Assembly: GCA_947494975.1 (NCBI GenBank)
Contig: CANLXA010000002.1
Coordinates: 992,001 to 1,056,000, forward strand
Source: an uncultured Roseicyclus sp.
Lineage (GTDB): Bacteria; Pseudomonadota; Alphaproteobacteria; Rhodobacterales; Rhodobacteraceae
Length of the DNA stretch: 64,000 nt
Reading direction: 5' to 3'
Shown here piece after piece: positions 27,970 to 36,834 of this stretch. The stretch's first letter is position 1; every line of letters begins with the position of its first letter. Both the position numbers and the translations under genes were made by a program. The notes under the pieces are model-generated. The model searched no databases and was not told where the DNA came from. It saw nothing but the letters and a program-made list of their open reading frames with translations.

Positions 27970-28995
27970 ATGTCAGAAGTTAGCATAGTCGGCGTCGACC
28001 TTGCCAAGCGTGTATTCCAAGTCCACGGAGCAACATTGAATGGAGCGGTGGTGTTTCGTAAGAAGCTCAGCCGAGCACAATTCCTACCATTTTTAGAGAA
28101 ACATCCTGTCTGTGTGGTCGCGATGGAGGCCTGCGCGACGTCGCATTATTGGGGACGAGAGATCGCCAAACTTGGCCACAGAGTGCGGCTGATCGCTCCG
28201 ATCTATGTGAAGCCGTTTGTCAAACGTCAAAAGAACGATGCCGCGGACGCGGAAGCGATTGTCGAGGCCGCATCACGACCCACCATGCGGTTTGTCGAGG
28301 TTAAGACTGAAGAGCAGCAGGCTAGCGCGATGGTCTTTCGCGCGCGCGACTTACTGATCCGTCAGCGGACACAAGTCATCAATGCCCTCCGTGGCCACAT
28401 GGCTGAATATGGGATCATTGCTGGGAAAGGCGCATTACACCTGAAGAAGCTCCGAGACTTAGTATGCCTGCAATCCAAAGATCTGCCGGAAGCGGTATCA
28501 GAGGTGGCGTTCATCTATCTTGATCAAATCGACGATTGCAGCGTAAAGATCGCCGTTTTGGAGAAAACCGTCCGCACCAAATCATCCATGACAGAAAGGG
28601 CGAGGCTTCTTCAGACTATGCCGGGAATTGGTCCGATCGGAGCCACTGCGATCGAGGCATTCGCCCCGCCCATGGAGGAGTTCAGGCGCGGTCGAGATTT
28701 TGCCGCTTGGCTTGGTCTTGTGCCGCGCCAGCAGTCCAGCGGCGGTAAACAGATACTCGGCAGAACGTCCAAAATGGGGCAGCGAGACATCCGAAGGTTG
28801 CTGATTATCGGCGCTATGTCGTCGATCCGTGCCGCTCTTCGAAATGGCCCACAAGAAGGGACCTGGTTGGCGCGGATGCTTGCGCGCAAGCCACGTATGG
28901 TGGTTGCAATCGCGCTTGCGAACAAAATGGCCAGAGGAATCTGGGCCATGCTGACGAAGGGGGAAGGTTATCGAGATCCGAAGGTGATGGCATGA
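27970..28995 (+). CDS. IS110-family (IS1111 group) transposase
   Basis: The 341-residue enzyme has the N-terminal DEDD RuvC-like domain: Asp in IVGVDLAKRVFQVHG, Glu in AMEACATSHYW, and the acidic pair in KNDAADAEAI. The C-terminal Tnp_20 domain includes PGIGPIGATAI. The QQSSGGKQILGRTSKMG patch there carries the serine that covalently links DNA in this family. These enzymes recombine DNA with guidance from an element-encoded RNA. AAAGGAG lies upstream of the ATG. The gene appears intact and may be active. Confidence 0.95.
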   Translation: MSEVSIVGVDLAKRVFQVHGATLNGAVVFRKKLSRAQFLPFLEKHPVCVVAMEACATSHYWGREIAKLGHRVRLIAPIYVKPFVKRQKNDAADAEAIVEAASRPTMRFVEVKTEEQQASAMVFRARDLLIRQRTQVINALRGHMAEYGIIAGKGALHLKKLRDLVCLQSKDLPEAVSEVAFIYLDQIDDCSVKIAVLEKTVRTKSSMTERARLLQTMPGIGPIGATAIEAFAPPMEEFRRGRDFAAWLGLVPRQQSSGGKQILGRTSKMGQRDIRRLLIIGAMSSIRAALRNGPQEGTWLARMLARKPRMVVAIALANKMARGIWAMLTKGEGYRDPKVMA

Positions 28996-29235
28996 TGTCA
29001 AATCCCTTCGGCTAGTCGGGTGTGAGGAGGTCAAAGAACAGTAAGGGCAAATGATCGCTAAGATCCGGAAAGGGAAAACCAGACTGATTCAATGAGCCAA
29101 GAGCTCGCCGAATTGATGTGGACCCGTTCCCCGCATCTCCATACCGGCCCGCGGCCATGAACAGCGTCGCAAACTGAGGCCTGACACATGACCGCACCCG
29201 ATCACGCGCCCAAATGTTGAAGGGCCTTGCACATT
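28996..29235 (+). ncRNA. Candidate bridge/seek RNA region of the IS110-type element
   Basis: About 240 noncoding bases separate the transposase stop from the right subterminal repeat. In the IS1111 group the guide RNA that specifies donor and target sites is encoded in this right-end region. The stretch has no convincing ORF. I could not derive the RNA fold or its guide loops by eye, so the call rests on position and family knowledge. Confidence 0.45.
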
Positions 29236-29279
29236 GGGGGACATCCACACATGAATCAGCTGCTCGCGTGCCGATCAAG

Positions 29280-29303
29280 AAAGAGTTTTTCAACAAAATC
29301 GGC
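29280..29303 (-). repeat. IS1182 right terminal inverted repeat
   Basis: Read on the minus strand it begins GCCGATTTTGTTGAAAAAC and matches the left repeat at 21 of 24 positions. It lies about 55 bp beyond the right end of the nested IS110-type element, which shows that the latter inserted inside the IS1182 element. Confidence 0.75.
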
Positions 29304-29337
29304 TATTAACCTTCTCTTGCCGCGCCGCAGCGATCAC

Positions 29338-29361
29338 TTTTCTTTGCAATTGCAGAAAAAA
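29338..29361. promoter_or_regulatory. Imperfect palindrome upstream of the PPDK-like gene
   Basis: A 24-bp near-palindrome (10 of 12 base pairs) is centred on TGCAATTGCA, 93 bp before the start at 29454. The core TGC-N4-GCA resembles sites reported for PhaR/AniA-type carbon regulators of alphaproteobacteria; that link is only a guess. The region between the IS end and the gene shows nothing else clear. Confidence 0.35.
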
Positions 29362-29453
29362 GCCGCCTTAACGCGCCGAAAGCTGTCTAGTTAACTGGAC
29401 AGAAGCCCCTCTGGTTGTATCGTAAGCCCACGTATGCATCCGGATCCGCGCTC

Positions 29454-32006
29454 ATGTTAACCACGCCCGACTTTACCGAGATCACGCCCAGTGCCGATAT
29501 CCGCAAGGATCGGCATGGCAATCGTGCGAAGTGTTTGCAGCGCCTGATCCGTCTCGACATGCCGGTCCCACCCACGGTCGCGCTCAGCTTCGAGACCGTG
29601 GGGGCCATCGCCGATGGCCGCATGCCGGATCTGGACTCGCTGGTGGGCCTGTTCGGCAATGGCGCCTTGCTGTCGGTGCGGTCATCCTCCGAGATGCCCG
29701 ATTGGGGCGGGCCGGGTACGATCCTGAATATCGGGATGGGTGATGCAGCCGCAGAAAGGCTGACCGAAACCCACGGGCCGGACGTGGCAAACGCCCTCTA
29801 CACCGCCTTCATTCGCACCTACGCGGTCGAGGTGCACCGGCTCGACGCCGACGAATTCGAGGGTCCGATCACGCCGCGCATCGCCAAAGAGCGGTACGAG
29901 GAGGAGATGGACGAGCCATTTCCCCAGAGCACGGCGACGCAGCTGGCCGAAGTTCTGCGCGCCATGGCCCGCGCGTGGGATGGCACCACCGCGCGCCTTT
30001 TGCGACAGGCCCGGGGCGCACCCGCCGATGCGGGCCTCGGGCTCGTCGTTCAGCAGATGGCGCTGGGTCCGTCGCAATCCCTGTCAGGGGCAGGCGTGGT
30101 TCAGTTCGTGTCCACCGAATCGGGCGAGCCCGAGGTCCACGGCCGATATCTGCCACGGGGGCAGGGGCGCCAGGCCCTCACCGAAGGGGCGGCGCAGTTC
30201 ATCGAATGCGACCCGCGCGGCCCGGCCCTGGAAGACGCCGCGCCCGAGATCGTGAAGGCCCTTCGGGACGCCGCCGCCCTGATGCGCGTGCGGCTGCGTG
30301 AAGACATGCAGATCGAATTCACCTTGATGGACGGCAAATTGTTCATCCTCGACGCCGTGCGCGCGCCCCGATCCGCCCGCGCCGAAGTGGCGATTGCCGT
30401 GGCCTTGGCCCAAGACGGCGTGATCCCCCGCGACGAGGCGCTGACGCGCATTCCGCCCTTTACGCTCAACGGGTTGCTGCACCGGCAGATCAAGGCAGGC
30501 GCAGATCGTGACGTGCTGACCTCTGGCATTGCCGCGGCGCCGGGCGCAGCGTCGGGACGGATCGTGTTTTCCTCGGAAACCGCCCAGGCCATGGCCGCGC
30601 AGGGGGAGCCGTGCATCCTCGTGCGCCGCGACACCAGCCCCGAAGATATCCGCGGCATGCATGCGGCCCATGCGATCCTGACGGAACGGGGCGGCATGAC
30701 GTCCCACGCGGCGGTGATTGCCCGGGGCCTGGGCCTGCCCTGCGTGGCGGGCGCCACACGGCTTCAGTTAGATTTACGCAAGAAGACGCTCACCGTGCCG
30801 GGCCGAAAAGTGTTCCATGAGGGCGACGTGATTACGCTCGACGGGTCCGCCGGAGAGGTTTTGGCCGGGAAGCCCGAAATGGTCGAACCGGCCCTTGGCG
30901 GGGCCTTTGCCACGCTGATGGATTGGGCCGACGCGGCGCGCGACATCGGAATCCGCGCCAATGCTGACACGCCAGAAGATGCCGCTATGGCGCAGCGCTT
31001 TGGCGTGGACGGGATCGGACTCTGCCGGACGGAGCATATGTTCTTCGACGCGGCCCGCCTGACGGTGATGCGCGAGATGATTTTCGCCGAAAATGCGCAA
31101 GACAGGCAGGCCGCGCTCGACCGGCTTCTGCCCATGCAACGCGCTGATTTCATTAAGCTCTTCAAGCTGATGCAAGGGCAGCCGGTGACCATCCGCCTGT
31201 TTGACCCCCCGCTCCACGAATTCCTGCCCACCGAGCGCGACGGGATCCGTGCCTTGGCCGATGCGCTCGACCTGCCGGTCAGCCGTGTCGCGGCGCGCAT
31301 CGAGTCGCTGCAAGAGTTCAACCCGATGCTGGGGCTGCGCGGCGTGCGCCTCGGTGTAACGATCCCCGAGATTTACGACATGCAGGCCCGCGCCATTTTC
31401 GAAGCGGCCATCAAATCGTCCAGGAAAGGCGCGCCGATTGTGGCGGAGATCATGATCCCGCTGGTCTCTGCCCGCCGTGAAGTTGAAATTGTGAAAGCCC
31501 GCGTCGATGCCATCGCTGCCGAAGTCAGCGCCAATAAGGGTCAGGATTTCACTTATCGCTTGGGTGTCATGGTCGAAACGCCGCGTGCAGCGCTCCGTGC
31601 TGGCGACATTGCAGAGCACACGGCTTTCTTGTCTTTTGGCACCAACGACCTGACGCAAATGACATACGGGCTCAGCCGCGACGATGCGGGCCGTTTCATG
31701 TCGGCCTATGTGCAGCAGGGCGTTTTCCCCGAGGATCCTTTCCGCCAGATGGACCTGGACGGTGTGGGGGAACTGTTGCTGATTGGTGCAGAACGGGGGC
31801 GCGCAACGAACCCCAACCTTACGATCTCCCTGTGCGGGGAACATGGCGGCGACCCGGATTCCATAGAATTTTGCAGAAAAGCAGGGTTTGACTACGTGTC
31901 TTGCTCCCCGTTCCGCGTCCCCTTGGCCAAACTTGCCGCAGCGCAAATAGCCATCAAAGACAATGCCTTGCCGAAGGATGTTGATGCGATGGATGAGGAT
32001 GGTTAA
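29454..32006 (+). CDS. Divergent pyruvate phosphate dikinase-like (PEP-utilising) enzyme
   Basis: The 850-residue protein has the PPDK order: ATP-grasp N-terminal domain, phosphohistidine swivel domain, then a PEP/pyruvate TIM barrel. The swivel histidine is in TERGGMTSHAAVIARG and the barrel cysteine in ISLCGEHGGDP. The barrel also shows FGTNDLTQMTYGLSRDD. The ATP-grasp part is unusual: the GGKGA lysine motif reads like GNRAK, and the MQTR-type motif reads LDAV. Reversible pyruvate/PEP conversion is therefore plausible but not certain. ATG 29454 fits better than a TTG at 29415. It is downstream of the nested IS. Confidence 0.8.
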   Translation: MLTTPDFTEITPSADIRKDRHGNRAKCLQRLIRLDMPVPPTVALSFETVGAIADGRMPDLDSLVGLFGNGALLSVRSSSEMPDWGGPGTILNIGMGDAAAERLTETHGPDVANALYTAFIRTYAVEVHRLDADEFEGPITPRIAKERYEEEMDEPFPQSTATQLAEVLRAMARAWDGTTARLLRQARGAPADAGLGLVVQQMALGPSQSLSGAGVVQFVSTESGEPEVHGRYLPRGQGRQALTEGAAQFIECDPRGPALEDAAPEIVKALRDAAALMRVRLREDMQIEFTLMDGKLFILDAVRAPRSARAEVAIAVALAQDGVIPRDEALTRIPPFTLNGLLHRQIKAGADRDVLTSGIAAAPGAASGRIVFSSETAQAMAAQGEPCILVRRDTSPEDIRGMHAAHAILTERGGMTSHAAVIARGLGLPCVAGATRLQLDLRKKTLTVPGRKVFHEGDVITLDGSAGEVLAGKPEMVEPALGGAFATLMDWADAARDIGIRANADTPEDAAMAQRFGVDGIGLCRTEHMFFDAARLTVMREMIFAENAQDRQAALDRLLPMQRADFIKLFKLMQGQPVTIRLFDPPLHEFLPTERDGIRALADALDLPVSRVAARIESLQEFNPMLGLRGVRLGVTIPEIYDMQARAIFEAAIKSSRKGAPIVAEIMIPLVSARREVEIVKARVDAIAAEVSANKGQDFTYRLGVMVETPRAALRAGDIAEHTAFLSFGTNDLTQMTYGLSRDDAGRFMSAYVQQGVFPEDPFRQMDLDGVGELLLIGAERGRATNPNLTISLCGEHGGDPDSIEFCRKAGFDYVSCSPFRVPLAKLAAAQIAIKDNALPKDVDAMDEDG

Positions 32007-32158
32007 CCTCAACCCCTTGGGGCGCGTTAACGGGTTTCCGCAACATTAAGCTCGCATTTTGTCTAAATGACGATTTGCATTAAGTCATCGCCCAAACAAA
32101 GGGGTCAGAATCCGCGAGCAGAATGGGTTCGGCCATAACCCCTGGAAGGGTGACAGCG

Positions 32159-32848
32159 ATGATGGAACGTATTCCGGCCGCGCTTGGCGCTGGCTTGTGT
32201 GCCCTGGTGTTTGCAACCGGGGCGATGGCGCAGAACGTCTCGGCTTTGGATGTGACGCAATCGACATCTGCCTCCGCCACAGGTTTGTCGGGCGTGCTGG
32301 ACCAGTTGATGGGGATGGAAAACGCCTCCCTCTCGGGCCTGACGGAACGCCGCATTCGCAGGCTCGGATCGCCCTACGCCCCAGCCACAGGCAGCCCCGA
32401 TGATACGCGCCTGATGACCGGTGCAGAGCTGGACGCCCTTGAACCGGCCACGGGAGATGCCCAATGGCAATGTCTGACCGAAGCACTTTATTTTGAAGCC
32501 CGCGGCGAGCCGATCGAGGGCCAATATGCCGTGGCCGAGGTTATCCTGAACCGCGTCGATCACCCCAGTTATCCCGGGTCGATCTGCGGTGTGATCAGGC
32601 AAGGGACGGGGCGGCAATATGCGTGCCAGTTCACCTATACCTGCGATGGTCATCCCGAAGATGTGGCTGATGACGGCGCGTGGCACCGTCTGGGCCATAT
32701 CGCGCGTATCATGATGGACGGCGCCCCGCGCGATCTGACCGCTGGTGCCACGCATTACCATGCCAATTGGGTCAATCCCCGCTGGGCCAGCCTGTATCCC
32801 CAGACGGCGGCGATCGGTATTCACCACTTTTACCGCCAGCAATACTGA
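32159..32848 (+). CDS. Cell wall hydrolase (SleB/CwlJ type), exported
   Basis: The 229-residue product has a signal peptide ending GAMAQ. A hydrolase_2 domain fills the second half, with the family's glutamate in [27 protein letters not shown] (about residue 115). Later come CQFTYTCDG and [12 protein letters not shown], both typical of SleB-like enzymes that cleave peptidoglycan glycan strands. GGAAGGG lies 8 bp before the ATG at 32159. In non-sporulating alphaproteobacteria such proteins are thought to act in wall remodelling in the periplasm. Confidence 0.88.
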   Translation: MMERIPAALGAGLCALVFATGAMAQNVSALDVTQSTSASATGLSGVLDQLMGMENASLSGLTERRIRRLGSPYAPATGSPDDTRLMTGAELDALEPATGDAQWQCLTEALYFEARGEPIEGQYAVAEVILNRVDHPSYPGSICGVIRQGTGRQYACQFTYTCDGHPEDVADDGAWHRLGHIARIMMDGAPRDLTAGATHYHANWVNPRWASLYPQTAAIGIHHFYRQQY

Positions 32849-32947
32849 TCCACGAGTCGGATTTGGCCTGATCTGCGCCGCAAGGTGGCTCTTTCCGTCG
32901 GTGCGGACCATGGTAAACGGCCTTCACCGACAGCGAGGGGCCGAGAC

Positions 32948-33886
32948 ATGAGTGACGAGATTGCACAGGCCTTCGGCCATCCGACGGAACGCGCCAAGGC
33001 CACGGCCGATGGGGCACCGCTCGACCGGATCTCGATGACCGACCATATCCGCGAGGTCGAGATCGGCGCGTTTCAGGCCGAGCGCGGGGTGACCCAGAAG
33101 ATCCGCTTCGATGTGGTGGTCGAGGTCGAGACACGCGCGGAAAGTGCCGTCGACGATGTCGACCGGATCCTGAGTTACGACACAATCGTCGAAGCCATCG
33201 ATGCGAGCCTAGCGGCGGAGCGGGTGAATCTTCTGGAAACTCTCGCCGCGCGGATTGCCGACGCGATCATGGAACACCCCCTGGCTGCGCGTGTCTTCGT
33301 GCGGATCGGCAAGCTGGATCGTGGACCATACACGCTGGGGGTCGAGATCGTGCGCGAGGCGCCGAAGGGGCGGCGCCGGTTGCGCCTGCTCGCGGAAGCC
33401 GTGCCGCACCCCATTGTCGTGTTCCTGTCAGGCGCCGCTATCGCGCGGCGGGATCTTTCCCAACTCCTTGACCGGATTGAGGAAACCGGCGCGCCCGTGA
33501 TCTTGTGCGTGGACGCGCCTGACCTTCCGGCGCCGCGGGCCGCCCATGCCATGCCCCAGCGGCGCATCGCGCTCTTGGCCATAGAGCAATCCGCCTGGGT
33601 GCTGGCCGCGCGCGACCCGCGATGCGTCGTCGTCAATAGCCGGACAGAGCTGGATTGGGCCATGAAACAGGGACAGATCAGCGTCTGGGCCCCCTCCAAA
33701 CTGGTACTGGACGCCGTCGAAGGGCCGGGCAGCGATGTTACCGATCCGCTGCCGCTGGCGGCATGGCTGGCCGATGCGTTCGAAGCCCGCGCATTGCTGA
33801 ATTTCTCGGAACTCGACGTGGAGGCCGAAGTGCCGGTTACCACTTTCGCGCCCGATGCCATGCCCGACGTCGCGGCCCTCAGCTAA
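32948..33886 (+). CDS. folB: Dihydroneopterin aldolase FolB fused to an extra C-terminal domain
   Basis: FolB (about residues 25-135) converts dihydroneopterin to 6-hydroxymethyl-dihydropterin in folate synthesis. It shows IGAFQAERGVTQKIRFDVVVEV, a tyrosine in ILSYDTIVEAI, NLLETLAARIADAI and the strand VFVRIGKLDRGPYTLGVEI. The remaining 175 or so residues are not needed for FolB. Their pattern (PIVVFLSGAA, RIALLAIEQSAWVLA, SVWAPSKLV, LPLAAWLADAF) weakly resembles amino-acid-kinase-fold proteins with degraded motifs. folP is downstream on the same strand. Total 312 residues from ATG 32948. Confidence 0.85.
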   Translation: MSDEIAQAFGHPTERAKATADGAPLDRISMTDHIREVEIGAFQAERGVTQKIRFDVVVEVETRAESAVDDVDRILSYDTIVEAIDASLAAERVNLLETLAARIADAIMEHPLAARVFVRIGKLDRGPYTLGVEIVREAPKGRRRLRLLAEAVPHPIVVFLSGAAIARRDLSQLLDRIEETGAPVILCVDAPDLPAPRAAHAMPQRRIALLAIEQSAWVLAARDPRCVVVNSRTELDWAMKQGQISVWAPSKLVLDAVEGPGSDVTDPLPLAAWLADAFEARALLNFSELDVEAEVPVTTFAPDAMPDVAALS

Positions 33887-34319
33887 GGCGCATCAGATCA
33901 GGGTCGCTATCGTTGCCGCTATAGCCGAACCCGGCCTTTTCCATGACCCGGCGCGATGCCTCGTCATCGGGCCTGACATGGCCGAAGAATCGATCCTCAC
34001 GGAGTTCCCGGCGGGCGTGATCGAGCGCCGCGGTCAGAAATTCGCTCGCCAGGCCTTGGCCCCACACGTCGGGCAGGAAGTGAAACACGACTTCGAGCCC
34101 GTTTTCCGCGAATCCGATGCGAAACCCGCCCACGCCAACCTCATGCCCCGCATGGCTCAGCGTCCAGGGTGCGATCCGGTGGCGGCCCCAATCCTGAATG
34201 TCGCGGTTCAGATCGCCTTCACCGGCCTTGCCGAACAAGGCCTGATAGAGCCGCAGCGCCATCGGTCGGGGCGGGCGACCTGTCAGGCGCGTGGTTCGAA
34301 AGGTGATCTCGTCTGTCAT
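33879..34319 (-). CDS. GNAT-family N-acetyltransferase (RimJ-like)
   Basis: The 146-residue protein has the GNAT fold of the RimJ/RimL type: RTTRLTGRPPRP at the start, a core strand VGGFRIGF, the acetyl-CoA loop region DVWGQGLASEF, and the C-terminal RRVMEKAGFGYSG. Substrate is unknown. Its 3' end overlaps the folB 3' end by 8 bp in convergent orientation. It is cytoplasmic and probably monocistronic. Confidence 0.85.
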   Translation of the reverse strand: MTDEITFRTTRLTGRPPRPMALRLYQALFGKAGEGDLNRDIQDWGRHRIAPWTLSHAGHEVGVGGFRIGFAENGLEVVFHFLPDVWGQGLASEFLTAALDHARRELREDRFFGHVRPDDEASRRVMEKAGFGYSGNDSDPDLMRLS

Positions 34320-34424
34320 GGCCGTAGCCTTGCAGAGATTCCGGCGGTCGACGAGGGTTGTTTTTTGATGACGTGACGAAATCTGCACTCTTGTCTGGGC
34401 GTGGCCTCCGCGGTAGGCGGCGCC

Positions 34425-35441
34425 ATGCAGCCCTATTATCGCCCGATCCCCAGCACCGATCCAGCTCGTCCGTCCGGGGCATTGCCCCTTGCCGGGGGAT
34501 GGACGTGGTTTGACCGTGTTGAAGTCTTAAGGCGCGGAGAAAAAACGGAAATACGGCCCGTTTCAGATCTGCCGGACGCCGTGAGCAACGCTTTGACGCG
34601 CCCGCGCGATCCCCTCGCGGGGCTTACGTTGGATCGTCCCCGCCTGATGGGCATCCTGAATGTGACGCCCGACAGCTTTTCCGATGGCGGCCAGTATGCG
34701 GCGCCGGAGGCGGCTATCGCGCGCGTGGCCGAGATGCAGGGAAATGGGGCCGATCTCATCGATATTGGGGGCGAATCCACGCGTCCCGGCGCCGCCGAGG
34801 TGCCCGTGGCGGAAGAGATTGCGCGCACCGCGCCCGTGATCGAAGCCCTGTGCGGCGCGCCAAATCCCCCGCTGATCAGCCTCGACACCCGCAAATCCGC
34901 GGTGGCCGAGGCGGGGATCGCGGCAGGGGCGGGCATTCTCAACGATGTCTCCGCGCTCCGGTTCGATCCGGATCTCGCGCAGGTGGCCGCCAAGGCGGGC
35001 GTGCCGCTGATCCTGATGCACTCGCTCGCCACGCCCGAGACGATGCAGGCCGAGGCCGGCACGGCCTATGACGACGTGGTTCTGGATGTCTATGACGGGT
35101 TGGCAGCGGCCGTTGCGCAGGCGGAAGCTGCCGGCGTGCCCCGCAGCAATATCGTCGTTGATCCCGGCATCGGGTTCGGCAAGACGCAGGCCCAGAACCT
35201 CGCCCTGATCCAACGCCTGTCGCTGTTCCACGCGCTGGGATGTGCGGTGCTCTTGGGCGTGTCTCGCAAAGGGTTCATCGGCGCGATCGGGCACGAACCG
35301 CAGGCCGACCGTCGCGGCCCCGGATCGGCGGGCATTGGCCTATGGGCCCTGTCGCAGGGCGTTCAGATTCTGCGCGTTCATGATATAAGCCTCCACAAGC
35401 AGGCTATCGACCTGTGGCGCGCCAGTGCGGCGGGCGAGTGA
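34425..35441 (+). CDS. folP: Dihydropteroate synthase
   Basis: FolP joins 6-hydroxymethyl-dihydropterin pyrophosphate with p-aminobenzoate. The TIM barrel has the signatures GILNVTPDSFSDGG (about residue 77), IDIGGESTRPGA, ILNDVSALRF, DPGIGFGKT and GVSRKGFIGA. The N-terminal 70 residues are an extension common in alphaproteobacterial FolP. ATG 34425 is preferred to an in-frame GTG at 34401. It belongs with folB upstream, separated only by the opposite-strand acetyltransferase, and with glmM 25 bp downstream, a widespread folP-glmM pairing. Confidence 0.96.
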   Translation: MQPYYRPIPSTDPARPSGALPLAGGWTWFDRVEVLRRGEKTEIRPVSDLPDAVSNALTRPRDPLAGLTLDRPRLMGILNVTPDSFSDGGQYAAPEAAIARVAEMQGNGADLIDIGGESTRPGAAEVPVAEEIARTAPVIEALCGAPNPPLISLDTRKSAVAEAGIAAGAGILNDVSALRFDPDLAQVAAKAGVPLILMHSLATPETMQAEAGTAYDDVVLDVYDGLAAAVAQAEAAGVPRSNIVVDPGIGFGKTQAQNLALIQRLSLFHALGCAVLLGVSRKGFIGAIGHEPQADRRGPGSAGIGLWALSQGVQILRVHDISLHKQAIDLWRASAAGE

Positions 35442-35466
35442 GTGAGCAAGTAGGGGACGATCAGGC

Positions 35467-36810
35467 ATGACACGGAAACTCTTTGGCACCGATGGCGTGC
35501 GCGGACAGGCCAACACCCATCCTATGACCGCCGAAATGGCGCTGCGCCTTGGCGCGGCAGCGGGTCGGTACTTTCGCCGTGATGGCTCATCGGGGCACCG
35601 GGTGGTGATTGGCAAGGACACGCGGCTTTCGGGTTACATGTTTGAAAACGCGCTGACCGCCGGGCTGACCTCCACGGGCATGAACGTCCTCCTGCTGAGC
35701 CCCGTTCCGACACCCGCCGTCGGCATGCTGACGCCCTCGATGCGGGCCGATCTGGGTATCATGATCTCGGCCAGCCATAACCCCGCCGTGGACAATGGCA
35801 TCAAGCTTTTCGGGCCCGATGGCTACAAGCTGAACGACGAGGTCGAGGCGGAGATCGAGGCGATGATGGAGGCCGATATTCCGCTGGCCGCGGCAGAACG
35901 CATCGGGCGTGCGAAACATGTCTATGATGGCAGGTTTCGCTACAATGAGCGGGTCAAATCGACCTTTCCCAGCAATTTGCGGCTCGATGGCCTGAAGATC
36001 GTCTGCGACTGCGCTAATGGCGCCGCCTATCGCACCGCGCCGGAGGTGTTGTGGGAGTTGGGCGCCGAGGTCATCCCGCTCGGGGTTGAGCCCAACGGGC
36101 TTAACATCAATCTCGGCTGTGGCTCCACGGAGCCGCAGGCCGCCGCCGCCAAGATCCGCGAAACCGGTGCCGATGTTGGCATCTGCCTCGATGGGGATGC
36201 CGACCGGGTGATCCTGATCGACGAGACCGGGGCGATTGCCGATGGCGATCAGATCATGGCGCTCTTTGCCAACAGATGGGCGCAGGAGGGGCGGCTGAAC
36301 GGGCACACCTTGGCCGCGACGGTGATGTCGAACCTGGGCCTGGAGCGCTATCTTGCCGACAATGCCATTCGCCTGCACCGCACACCGGTGGGGGACCGTT
36401 ACGTTGTTGAAGCGATGCGCGCCCATGGCCTGAACCTGGGTGGGGAGCAATCCGGCCATATCGTGATGACGGATTACGCCACCACTGGCGACGGCCTGAT
36501 CGCGGGCCTGCAATTCCTTGCTGAAATGGTGCGCACCGGCCAACCGGCCAGCCGCCTTGCCAAAAGCTTCGAGAAGGTGCCGCAGCTTCTGAAGAATGTG
36601 CGCTACGGGGCTGGCGCAACACCGCTCGACACGCCGCAGGTGCAGGCCGCCATTGCGGCGGGCGAGGCCCGGCTGACCGGGGCGGGGCGGCTCCTGATCC
36701 GCAAATCGGGCACCGAGCCCCTGATCCGCGTGATGGCCGAGGCCGAGGACGAGGCGCTGATGCGAGGTGTGGTGGATGACATCGTCGGCGCGGTTGAAGC
36801 CGTCGCCTGA
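35467..36810 (+). CDS. glmM: Phosphoglucosamine mutase
   Basis: GlmM interconverts glucosamine-6-phosphate and glucosamine-1-phosphate for UDP-GlcNAc and so for peptidoglycan and LPS. The phosphorylated serine is in [15 protein letters not shown] (about residue 102). The metal loop DGDADR is at about 242, and the phosphate-binding end [14 protein letters not shown] is near the C terminus. The start [11 protein letters not shown] is canonical. Length, 447 residues, is normal. folP-glmM adjacency supports the call. Confidence 0.97.
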   Translation: MTRKLFGTDGVRGQANTHPMTAEMALRLGAAAGRYFRRDGSSGHRVVIGKDTRLSGYMFENALTAGLTSTGMNVLLLSPVPTPAVGMLTPSMRADLGIMISASHNPAVDNGIKLFGPDGYKLNDEVEAEIEAMMEADIPLAAAERIGRAKHVYDGRFRYNERVKSTFPSNLRLDGLKIVCDCANGAAYRTAPEVLWELGAEVIPLGVEPNGLNINLGCGSTEPQAAAAKIRETGADVGICLDGDADRVILIDETGAIADGDQIMALFANRWAQEGRLNGHTLAATVMSNLGLERYLADNAIRLHRTPVGDRYVVEAMRAHGLNLGGEQSGHIVMTDYATTGDGLIAGLQFLAEMVRTGQPASRLAKSFEKVPQLLKNVRYGAGATPLDTPQVQAAIAAGEARLTGAGRLLIRKSGTEPLIRVMAEAEDEALMRGVVDDIVGAVEAVA

Positions 36811-36834
36811 CATCCACAGCCCGAGCGCGATCGC

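Larger units (their letters stand above)
27891..29248 (+). mobile_element. IS110-family (IS1111 group) element nested in the IS1182 element
   Basis: Bounds are given from one subterminal inverted repeat to the other; true ends lie a few bases outside. The repeats are GTGGATGCCCCC at 27891-27902 and GTGGATGTCCCCC (inverted) at 29236-29248. Subterminal repeats, an intact transposase and a long noncoding stretch downstream of it are features of the IS1111 group. It sits just upstream of the IS1182 transposase start and probably separates that gene from its promoter. Confidence 0.75.
26382..29303. mobile_element. IS1182-type insertion sequence, split by a nested IS110/IS1111-type element
   Basis: Imperfect 24-bp terminal inverted repeats (21 of 24 matching) at 26382-26405 and 29280-29303 bound the element. 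They enclose an IS1182-type transposase on the minus strand and a complete IS110-type element. Removing the inner element (about 1.36 kb) leaves about 1.56 kb, a normal size for IS1182 elements. The outer element abuts the glyS stop and lies 150 bp upstream of the PPDK-like gene. GGTTAA-like sequence flanks both sides, but I could not define a clean target duplication. Confidence 0.8.
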
